A stretch of DNA of 64,000 bases from Mesaphorura yosii (taxonomy: Eukaryota; Arthropoda; Collembola; Poduromorpha; Tullbergiidae), in NCBI GenBank assembly GCA_009869945.1, contig WIXG01000317.1, positions 1 to 64,000 on the forward strand. The letters run 5' to 3'. The position numbers and the translations under genes are program-made. Positions 1-9,450 of the stretch are shown here, in pieces. Every line of letters begins with the position of its first letter. The first letter of the stretch is position 1. The notes beneath the pieces were generated by a model. The model saw only the letters and a program-made list of their open reading frames with translations. It searched no databases and had not been told where the DNA came from.

Positions 1-2
1 GG

Positions 3-152
3 AGGTGTGACACTGGCGGAGCCGACAAGAGGCGCCCTACTGGTGGAGACGGCAAGGGGCGCCTGATCCATGTTCGGCAGCCTGTCCTGGTGCGAGGCAA
101 AAGGACCCAAACCCCACCGGTGTCACTTGCAAAGGTGCGAAGAAACAAGTGA
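3..152 (+). CDS. C-terminal fragment of an unknown gene (left edge)
   Basis: An open frame enters from the left edge and ends at TGA 150-152, giving 49 residues. It is visibly more GC-rich than the DNA that follows, as expected of coding sequence here. The peptide is strongly basic, with pieces such as RGKRTQTPPVS and a final AKVRRNK, which would suit a nuclear or RNA/DNA-binding protein tail, but I do not recognise a family. There is no upstream start, so it would be the last exon of a plus-strand gene that is tail to tail with the TACC gene. It could be a chance open frame; the composition shift is the main support. Confidence 0.4.
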   Translation, partial: RCDTGGADKRRPTGGDGKGRLIHVRQPVLVRGKRTQTPPVSLAKVRRNK

Positions 153-246
153 ATGAAAAGGAAATGTGCTTTATAGGTCTTGCCTGAAAAAGCTAGAAAT
201 GCCCCGTTTCAACTTCATTTTCATTACTAAATATTACGTAATATGT

Positions 247-265
247 TTTATTGAGGCATTTTATT
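247..265 (-). terminator. Poly(A) signals of the TACC gene
   Basis: Two AATAAA hexamers on the minus strand (complement of 247-252 and 260-265) lie about 140 bases past the TACC stop codon, a normal distance for a 3' UTR end. Confidence 0.6.
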
Positions 266-405
266 ACTTAAATTGGCATCATTTTAACTGGGTTGGAAAT
301 AGAAAACACTTTCATGAGGATGAGAACTTGAAGTATTGTGGAAGTTCTTCACAAATGCTTGATGTGAGTTTCTGTTTAGGTCGATAGCTTACCGGCGGGT
401 TTGCT

Positions 406-1365
406 TTAGTTAATCTTCCCACTGACCAAGTCGTCGCATAAAGCATTCAGTTTTTGCAACTCACGGCCTTTCTGCTCCACATCATTCTCAAGAGTGTCAA
501 CTTTCATTTCAGCCTTGCGAAGAAGAATTCGAAGTTTGTTGTTCTCAGATTCCATGTCTTTCAGTCGAGCTTGATAATCTGCATGCATGCTGTAGAAAAT
601 GGAGTAAGGTTGAATTGGGTAACTGATAAAGCTCTTGCCCCTAGATAGACAAAGTAAAACTGATTTTGTGTTTTGGCTTACCATTCTAACGACTGTTGGA
701 CCTTGTCTTTTAATTCCTCGATTTTGCGATCACGTTTGTTGATTCGATCCAACATTTCTTCGTCTCGCTTTTTCAAGATCTCTTCATTCAAACGATAGTT
801 TTCTAGCAACCCTTTAGCACGTTCGTATTTTCTGAAAGTAGGAAGCGGCCATTAATAACTCCAGTCTAGCTGATAAATTGTTCAAAATTTATAGCTAGTC
901 GTATATGGTACCTGTGCACATCGGAAAATGCATTTTCAACGTTTCTCAGATCTTCCCAGGCCTGGTCTCTTTCACGAATTAGGTCAATTTTCTCGAGATC
1001 TGCTTCATCCAACTTGCCCTTCAACTCCTCTACACGTTGAATGCAACCAACCATAGTCTTCTCATATTCAGCCAAAATTCGACTACGAAAAAGACGAAGA
1101 CAATCAATCAGTCTCGCTTGTCATCTTGTCCTGCATAACTTCGATACTAACACAATTAACTACAAGGTACTTACGGGCTAACTTCATCAGTGGATGCAAC
1201 CGGATTGGCAGGAGCATCGACAGCATTGCCATTCTTTGTATTATCTTGTTGGGATTGATCGTCGTTATGAGAGTCAGTCCCTTCGGCGATGTTGTTGTTC
1301 TGTGGCTTCATACCAGCCCCTTCAATTTGCAAGTTTTCCATTTGTTGCAACAATGAAGTACTCAT
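406..1365 (-). CDS. tacc: TACC-domain protein (transforming acidic coiled-coil), short form
   Basis: TACC proteins bind XMAP215-type polymerases and stabilise centrosomal and spindle microtubules. Four exons join in phase (1365-1175, 1082-912, 831-682, 589-406) to give 231 residues. Residues 1-63 are acidic and unstructured. From about residue 65 the protein is a continuous coiled coil matching the C-terminal TACC domain: AEYEKTMVGCIQ near its start, NVENAFSDVHRKYERAK in the middle, and the family's ending EMKV-like stretch MKVDTLENDV followed by LNALCDDLVSG. All splice sites are GT-AG. The protein is almost only the TACC domain, near the size of nematode TAC-1 and far smaller than fly or vertebrate TACCs; upstream exons cannot be excluded. 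The first ATG of the first exon is used as the start. It is divergent from NANS. Confidence 0.88.
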
Positions 1366-2531
1366 TCTTAATTAATAAAAGCACTCAGTGATCATTCCAA
1401 TTTCACCACACTTCGTTGATATTGGACCAGGATTCCAACTTGACAGACACTGGTATAGAAATGACAAAGCAGACACAGCACTCAGTCAACTCTGTTACAG
1501 ACACCAGTGATAACCAGTCATGAAGAATCAAGCAGTTAGGGCTTACCTATATCCTGCAAGAAGAATAGTTGAATTTTTAGCGAAAAACTAATCAAATTTT
1601 GGTATGTGGCACAGAAAACTTAATTTAGACGCCTAAAAGAAAGTATTTGCGTAGCTCTGATGGGACAAGTGGCACTTAATTTTGTACTAATTTGGTGAGC
1701 CGAAATAAATACACTGTTAGATTTTGCAAAATGAAATAAATGAAAACTGAAAGGATAAAATGTTACCAGGGATGCGGAAAACTAAATCCGAAGCCCTTGC
1801 CTTTTACATTTCGTAAATGTCAAACTCAATTTATTGACACTTGCTAATCGTTTCCGCTTGATTCGTATTTTGTTCTCCGCATATACAACAGGTTCAATGG
1901 AATTTTGCATACGCCTTGCCACAAAGAAAAGTTACCTTGCGTCTCAAAGCAGAGTTGCTTGACCGCTATGCGAGGCAATACACAATACAGAGGCTGCACG
2001 TTGACCGGAGCAAAGTCCCGTCACCCTGAGAATTGGATTTTGGAAAGCGTCAAGTCATTAATTTAATGCCTTATTTAAGCTAAGCCAGTTTTTGCCAATG
2101 CTAATGATTCCCATGCAGAGTTTCAACAAGCCATTGTTAGCTGTTGTTCACGTCAATCGTCTATGACCTGTATTTTCAGAAAGCTGGAGCCTCGAACGTT
2201 CTGATATGGAATTGACTTTGAACAATGAAACATTTAGTTAGGTTTTGTCCTGTCTTCAATTTGGTCAATCATGCGTCATCAATGTATCAAAGTCTTTTCA
2301 GAAAGCTAGCTACGTCAAATGAATTTCATTGTCTACGAAAGTTCGAAGCTGCGTTTCCGTAGATTGATCCTTTGCTGCTGAGCATGTCCGTCTTTCGTGC
2401 GATGGCCGCGAATAGCAGGTAATGGGACTGAAGAGAGTTCCAGTCAGCGGCTCTTCCAGCCTTGCGATTGAGTTCTTCAGTAGCATAAAGTTTGATAATT
2501 AAGGATTTTTAGCGGTGTATAGCGGTGAACT
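1366..2531. other. Divergent intergenic region TACC/NANS
   Basis: About 1.17 kb separates two genes transcribed away from each other, so it should hold both promoters and 5' UTRs. I see no convincing ORF, TATA box or RNA gene in it. Confidence 0.6.
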
Positions 2532-4600
2532 ATGTATTCACTTGAGCATCTTGGAATTGGTGAATCTAAGCCGTGTTTCATCATTGCAGAAGCTGGACAG
2601 AACCATCAAGGCAATCTGGAAACAGCAAAGGAAATGATTCGGATCGCAAAGGTTTGTGTTTGTGTGTTTATATCCTAGCGGAAGTAGATGAAAACGTCGA
2701 AGCTTCAACGATGCACTAAAATTAATATCCTGTTAGGAGGCTGGGGCCAGCTGTATCAAGTTCCAAAAGTCCCACCTTCCTGAGCGATTTACTAAGCGAG
2801 CCTTGGAAACACCGTATGACAGTATTCATTCCTTTGGAGCCACGTACGGGGAGCACCGAGCAAAGTTGGAATTCTCAGAGAGCCAATTACGCGAATTGCA
2901 ATCGTATGCACACCAGTTGAGCATACAATTCCTAGTGACGCCCATGGATAAGGCAAGTTGCGTCGGAATCAAACCGGCCTATTTTTCAATCCTCATTGCG
3001 TCTTTCCTCTGCAGACTTCCGCCGATCTTCTGATCAGTATGAATTTGCCGTTTATTAAAATTGGTTCTGGTGATACAAACAACTTCCCTCTGATTGAGCA
3101 TGTTGCAAAGACGAAGGTTCCAATTATTTTATCGACAGGTGAGCTTCACTCTCCAGTTCTTTAATCTTCGTGCTCCAGAATTTATTAGGGTAAGCTATTA
3201 ATCTAGCAGTAATAAAAACCAATTTGGCAGTGAAAAAATAAATGAATTCGGCGGTAAAAATTTATTTTTATTGCAACAGGTAACAATTGAAATTAGGTAT
3301 GAACAGAGCGTCAGTGGAAAAAACGACATTAGCAGTAATGAATCAGGGTATATCAGTAAGGCATGCGAATAAAAATGTACAATGGAATAATTATTGACGG
3401 AACAAAGCTTTTCTTAGTCCCCTCAGGCCGACCGCGACAAATATGTGTAGTGAAATATTCTATGGCCTGATTTCTTCCGTGTGTACTGCAGGAAACTAAT
3501 CCTGGGCGGAGTTCTTCTTGGTCACTTATGTCATCTGATTCTTGATCAGAATTATATGCTATTTGGCTGAGGCTGACTGTCATGCTCGTGCTGGAGACCT
3601 CTGCAACGTGCAGCGTCTTCAAAGTGCAACCGCCAACTGACTTTCAGTGTATTTGGTATTGCACCATACTGCTAGTTATATTTATACTGCAGTAATTTTA
3701 TTTTAAACCACTGATGCAATGTGCACTGTTTTTCATCTAAATCATACCACCGATTTCATTTATTCTGGGAACTCACTGCCACCTCATTTACTGCTAAATT
3801 CCTTTATTTTCTACTGCCGCTTTATATATAAGCAATTTATTAGCGCTTCTTTGACAGGAATGCAGACGCTCGATACAGTGAGACGTGCTCATGATTTAAT
3901 CAAAAAACACCACGAAGAAGTGGCGTTACTTCACTGCGTGAGCGCGTATCCCACCGAACCTGAAGACGTAAACTTGGCAGTGATGGACTTGTATCGGAAA
4001 GAATTTCCTGAAACAGTAATTGGTTACTCAGGACATGAGAAAGGCATTTATATTGCACTTGCGGCAGTTGCAAGAGGTGCGAAGGTAAATTCTTTGGTTT
4101 TATTGTTTCTACTCGCGACGCCTCTTGTGCCTCAATTTATGGGGGCTATAGTGATGGATCCATTTACAGGTGATTGAAAAGCATTTCACACTGGATAAAT
4201 TGCAAAAAGGATCAGACCATCAATGTTCATTGGATCCGACCGAGTTGGCCAATTTAGTCAAACAGATTCGGGAAGTTGAGGCAGCCATTGGAGTTCCTGT
4301 CAAGGTGAGTATCTAGCTGTAATGAAATATACGGAAGGTAATAACATGAAATATTTTCCGTAGAGAATTCTTCCGCGAGAAGAACCTTGTATGAACAAAC
4401 TAGGGAAGTCAATTGTATCAGAGAGACGAATGGGACCTGGTGAAATTACAGGAGAAGATCTTGCAATAAAAGTGTCCAGACCAAAAGGGATGAAGCCAGA
4501 GTTGATTGATTCCGTGATTGGGCTGTCGACTCGTCAAACGATTGAAGAAAATACTCCTATTGGGGTAGAAAACGGCGAAATTGTGCCGATTTTGAATTAA
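2532..4600 (+). CDS. NANS: N-acetylneuraminate (9-phosphate) synthase
   Basis: The enzyme condenses phosphoenolpyruvate with ManNAc-6-phosphate (or ManNAc) to make sialic acid in the cytosol. Six exons join in phase (2532-2651, 2737-2952, 3015-3138, 3858-4084, 4170-4304, 4364-4600) to give 352 residues, close to the 359 of human NANS. The NeuB barrel starts with CFIIAEAGQNHQGN and continues with KVGSGDTNNFP-like KIGSGDTNNFP, a YSGHE metal-site motif and EKHFTLD plus GSDHQCSLDP. The SAF (antifreeze-like) domain fills the last exon, starting at LGKSIVSERRM and ending ENGEIVPILN. Intron 2 has a GC donor (AAG|GCAAGT, AG at 3013-3014). Intron 3 (719 bases) contains an insertion-like element. The start ATG gives a normal N-terminus. 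It converges on CCT7. Confidence 0.96.
3200..3840. mobile_element. Foldback/MITE-like element in NANS intron 3
   Basis: Both ends carry tandem copies of a roughly 22-24 base unit beginning GGCAGT, in opposite orientation. On the left, units start near 3206, 3226 and 3250. On the right, the complementary units occupy 3746-3780, 3781-3794 and 3795-3818. The left unit at 3226-3249 and the right unit at 3795-3818 share GGCAGT plus AAAATAAA(K)GAATT with a one-base indel. A 270-base open frame on the minus strand (3353-3622) lies between them, with an acidic SDQESDDISDQEE stretch; I do not recognise it as a transposase. Element ends and target duplication are not resolved. Confidence 0.5.
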
Positions 4601-5097
4601 CTTCTCTACATTAATGCTCTTCCTTGTTTACAAAACTTTAGTAAGAAACCCACAAATCTCGTAAAACGCTTACAGCCCAATTAGCATGTATTTGCGGTGT
4701 GATGTGTATGGCAGCCCTCGGTTCACCACATAACCTTTTTCTTTGGACTGAAATAAATTTTTGTCGCGAAGAATGATGTTTTGATATAATGACAGTAAAA
4801 CGACACTTGTTTCAAGACTATGCAGAAATTCAATTCAATGATAGACAGTGTCAATTGGAATGTTGAGTAGTGTATAATAAAGGTAACAGCATTGGGTTGA
4901 TTTTAATTCATTTTGGAGTGAAGTAGAAGTAATAAGTATAAACCAGGTTAACATATTTGTTAGTGCATTACAGTTAAAGTAAGTTAGCGCATTTACCACA
5001 CTTGTTTATTGACGCAGATGATGGAGTGAGAGATGAAATACTTGTCCTGTGGACAGTTTTAAAAGCTTGGTTGAAGACGGAATTTGAGGATGGTTAC
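4601..5097. other. Convergent 3' region NANS/CCT7
   Basis: This holds the two facing 3' UTRs. A plus-strand AATAAA at 4752-4757 can serve NANS, and a minus-strand AATAAA (complement 5005-5010) lies 88 bases past the CCT7 stop. I see nothing else in it. Confidence 0.7.
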
Positions 5098-7179
5098 TTA
5101 GCCCATCATGCCACCGCCAGGTCCATACGGATTGTTTGCGGACATGTCGGAACCACCACTTTTGGGGCTTTTGATAGTTTCATCAACCGACAGAATTAAA
5201 CACGTTGCTTCTGTGGCCGCTGCAATGGCATTGATTTTTACGATGGATGGCTCCCAGACAAAAGCTTTGAAGTTGTCTTCAATGTCCTCATTCATTATGT
5301 CGACTCCAAACCAACAATCTCCTAGAATGGAACAAGGAACAAGAATCAGTATTTGTATCAGTATCAAAATAAGCAGATAATTTACCTTGCGCATGTCGCT
5401 GACGCAGTTTGTTAAGTATATTTGTAGCATCAAAGCCAGCGTTGTCGCAGAGCTGCCTTGGAATAATTTCAAAAGCTCTGGCCATCGCACCAATTAGCAG
5501 TTGCTCTCTACCAGCAATGTTTCGCGAGTAGTCACGCAAATACTTTGATATTTCCATCTCAATCGCTCCACCACCTACATCAGAAAGTTTTAAATTTGAA
5601 TTTCTTATTTCAACCGTCAGGAATCAAGAAGCTGAAGAAGCTCACCAGCAACAACAGCATCATTCTTCATCGCACGTCGTACAATCATGATAGCATCATG
5701 GAGCGATCTTTCAGTTTCATCCATAAATTGCAGCGTGCCACCTCGAAGTATTATGGTGCAAGTCTTCGCTTGGGGACAGCCCTTGAATAAGTTGAATCGA
5801 TCTCCACCCACTTGCTTCTCCTCGAAGAACTCGCAAGTTCCCATTGTTCCGTCGTTCAAGTCCGACACTGTAGAAAGAATAGCGCCACCACATGCTTTCA
5901 TTGTACGCTTTAGATCTTCTTCTTGAACGCGTCCAGCACAAAACATATTCCTGTACAATAATCATCAATCTGACGTCAGACTAAAAAAAAACTGGCGATT
6001 ATAAAAATAGAGCATACCTGTCCGCGAAATACTGAGTGGCAACATCACCAATTGGAAGTTTGGATAAAACTACTTGTGCACCACTTGCATGAATTTTGCC
6101 CAACTTATCGTACAGGATATTCCATTCAGCGTCGATGACTTTTTGATATTCCTACAAGAATTTGTTTAAATAATCATTTGATCAGTCGTCTCGTCATTTG
6201 AGAAAAGTGAGTATAAGCGCAATGACCGTTACCTCCACGTTTTCAATTCGAATTTCAGCGTTGTCCCTTTCAGCCTTGAGCTCCAGTTCAATGTTCAACA
6301 AGGCAATTTTCGGATTTTCGTAAGTTTTCGGCTGCATTTCAAATCCAGCATACGAGAATGTCTTCTTGAAGCCCACTCCAGCAACTAGGAATGAGTCTTC
6401 CAACCCGCCGCCCTGCACTTTCTTGATTCCAATCATGTCGAGGGGCAACAGCTCATCAAGTTGCATGACTGCATCCACGGCAATTTTTGCAAAGAAGTCC
6501 TTCTGGTGATGAACTAGTTTAGAACTCAACGCAGTGACAGCACATTTCTCTAAAGTTGCCCGTCGCTCTTCATCGTTTTGGTTTCCAATCCGGACCGACA
6601 ATTCATTAATGCGGTCAATCGCCAATTGGGCAGCCTTACGGTATGCTTTGACAATTATCCTCGGGTGCACTCCTTCTTCGACGTATCCTTTTATCTGCTT
6701 CAAGAATTCTCCAGCTAAGATTACAACACTTGTTGTACCATCTCCAACCTACAAAAGAATGAGATGCACGCATTTCAGGGCAATTTTACTTCACTAAATT
6801 AAAAATTTTCAATAATTCATACCTCTGAGTCCTGAGATTTTGCGATATCGACAAGCGTTTTAGCAGCAGGATGCACAACGTCCAATTTCTTCATGATGGT
6901 CGCGCCGTCGTTAGAAATCGTGGTTCGGCCACCTCCGTCAACGATCAGTTTGTCCATCCCTCTTGGCCCGAGCGTTGTGCGAACAGCCTCCACCACTGCT
7001 TGGCAGGCATTGATGTTTGAAATCAACTGCTCCTTCCCTTGAGCACTCTCAGTTCCCTCACGGAGTAGAATTATTTGAGGTTGCTTGATTACAATCACAA
7101 GAAATGGAACTAATTAGTGCAACTCAAATTGGAGACATGAAAGAACGAGAAAAATTGAAACACAAAATCAACTTACCAT
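5098..7179 (-). CDS. CCT7: T-complex protein 1 subunit eta (CCT7)
   Basis: CCT7 is one of eight subunits of the cytosolic TRiC/CCT chaperonin that folds actin, tubulin and WD40 proteins. Eight pieces join in phase: 7179-7177 (ATG only), 7083-6823, 6748-6233, 6151-6018, 5950-5646, 5574-5386 and 5321-5098, giving 543 residues, the same length as human CCT7. Group II chaperonin motifs are intact: [17 protein letters not shown], the ATPase GDGTTSV, and GGGAIE in the equatorial domain. The eta-specific tail [10 protein letters not shown] is followed by a short Gly/Met tail (PGGGMMG). The start codon stands alone before its splice donor (ATG|GTAAGT), then the next exon begins [10 protein letters not shown], aligning with human PTPVILLKEG. 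Confidence 0.96.
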
Positions 7180-9450
7180 GTTTACTAGGGTCCAACGATA
7201 CTACCAGATTGAAAATTTGATACTAACCACTTCTACAATAGAATTTTGGAGACAGAGATACAATTGCTAACGCCTCAAATCCGGCAATGACAAATTATAA
7301 ATCAAATTCTACCCTTGCGAGAGTATAGTACGAGTCCGGTGCGAACGAAGAGAGCATGCTTTTGCTTTCGGTGCTTTTGTGTGCAGTGCAGAAAAGTTCT
7401 TGTGCAGCCAAGTCAAAACCAAGGAAAACTTGATTCAAAGACTATTCCAGAAGAAAAAGTCATCCCTCAATACACGAGACCTGCTAACCCACACAAATCT
7501 CTCGTTTCTATTTATTCACTCCGCTTTGTCCTCGTGTGGCCGATAATTCGTACGAAATTAGCGTAAAACAAATTGAACAGATTTATTAAACCCTTAGATA
7601 AATTTTAACAAAAAACTGAGGAATTAATTGGCAGTCGGCAGTTGAAGCATCGGGCTTATGGTGGGGGGCTTATGTCGTGGATTCATTCAAATTGTTTAAT
7701 GCTAAAGCGCAGTACTATCTTGGGTACAGTGAACATAATGCCATGAGACAATGTAAAGATGAGAATTTGAGAATTCTGTTGGGTATCGATGTTTTATTTC
7801 CTTTGAGTATAAACAGCGACGTTGAGCCAGCATTCTGTAAGCAATAATTTGCAAGCGTGAAATATAAATAAGTAATTTTTATTCCTTGCTCCAGAAATAA
7901 TTATAGGGTCAAATGAAATGAAATGTGAAATTCGTTCATTTGGTAAGAAGTGCGATGCAAGTCTGTAATCAGCATGCAGAGGGGAATGCGAAACAAAAGT
8001 TATGAAGTGTGAAGAAGGCAATAGTAGAAGTCAAGAGTCAAGATTGGCAAATCATTTACATGGCATTGTTGAAATGAAAGCTCGTTTCAAAAACCCCTTT
8101 CGCTGTGGCTGTCTTCTTTGTTTGGGTGCAGTGCAAACTGGCTCACTTTTTCTTGATCGCAGCGCAAACCTGCTCTTATTGTTTCAGTTTCTGCAAGGTG
8201 CCTAATCAATTCTACTGCAATCAGATGGAAAAGGAAGTCGAAATTGAAATGAGAATTGATAAAGTGCTTTTGTTAAGAACGCGTTCCTCATTTGTCATAT
8301 TCACTACAGGTTGCTTTCATTCACCATTGGAAGCTGATGCTCCACATTGCCGTGGGTCTGTATGCGAGGTTGTATACCGGTTTGACACTAAATTGACAGA
8401 CTCAAGTCGAGCTCGAGGTACCACAACAATAACATGTCAATCGGGTCGTCCCATAAAATCTACACTGTATTCTTACTTTGATTAACTTGCTAATTGATCC
8501 TCATTGAAACGATGTTACATCATGAACAGCCAACCAGCTTGAACTTTCTAACCTGGATTCTCGCACGTCTGGTTGGTCAAGCAGAAGTACCAGTCTGACA
8601 CTCGAAGCATTCTTCAGGCAGACAGATGCAATGTGCAGTGAGCCAACTGAATATAATAGCTATGCACTTTTACTCCCCACTTTAGGTCACGTCACTTAAG
8701 ATTCTAACTGCGAATCAAACAGCGACCAAAAGTGAATGAAAATGTTAGGAGAAGTTGTTCGAGTGAAATAATTTTTCCAACAAGGTAAAGTTGACATTTA
8801 GTAGCAATCATTTCTTTGTCTCGAGAAAAAGCAACCAAGGTTCATGGCAGCGTGTAAGTAAAATCGAAAGAGTCTTATCTTGATAACCATTCGATGCGTT
8901 CTCCATTCATGTTCAATGGTGTGGCAATTGAGTCAGTGGCAATTGGCAATCTGCCGTTGGGAAGAGGCCCCAAGAAACAAGCAGTAAACAACAACCAGAA
9001 GGTACAAGTTAGATTCAGTTGATGACTGATACAGATTCAGAAGAAATGTAATTATAACATTGGCCTCCTTTGTATTCAGTTACACACTAACGAATCTGGG
9101 TGTATGTGCGAGTTACAAGTTGATCTCGAAGTGACTTTGTGTATATTTGATTTGTGGCTGCGATCAGTGAGCCGTGTATATTTTTATCATAACACGTTTT
9201 TCAAGTTCAAGATGAGAATTAACTTTGGTTTCTATTTCATTTGAGGCTCATAGAGTGTGAAGTGTGAAGTGTGAGGGTCAATTCTCTTCCATGCAAAGTT
9301 GGTAACTCTGTGGTTTGCTGAATCCATGGACAAATGTCACGCTAGGAGCCGACAAGGTATCTGTGTCGATGCATTTGAGTCATCATGAAGCCAACGTGCT
9401 ATAATGGGTGTGATTCAATTGCCTGATAAAGCGACCTCGTCTTGAAATCT
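7180..9450. other. Divergent intergenic region, 2.3 kb
   Basis: This lies between the CCT7 5' end (minus) and the next gene (plus). It is AT-rich with several open frames up to 126 codons, none with recognisable composition or splice partners. A short GTGAAGT tandem repeat is present near 9252-9272. It presumably contains both promoters and 5' UTR exons. Confidence 0.5.
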
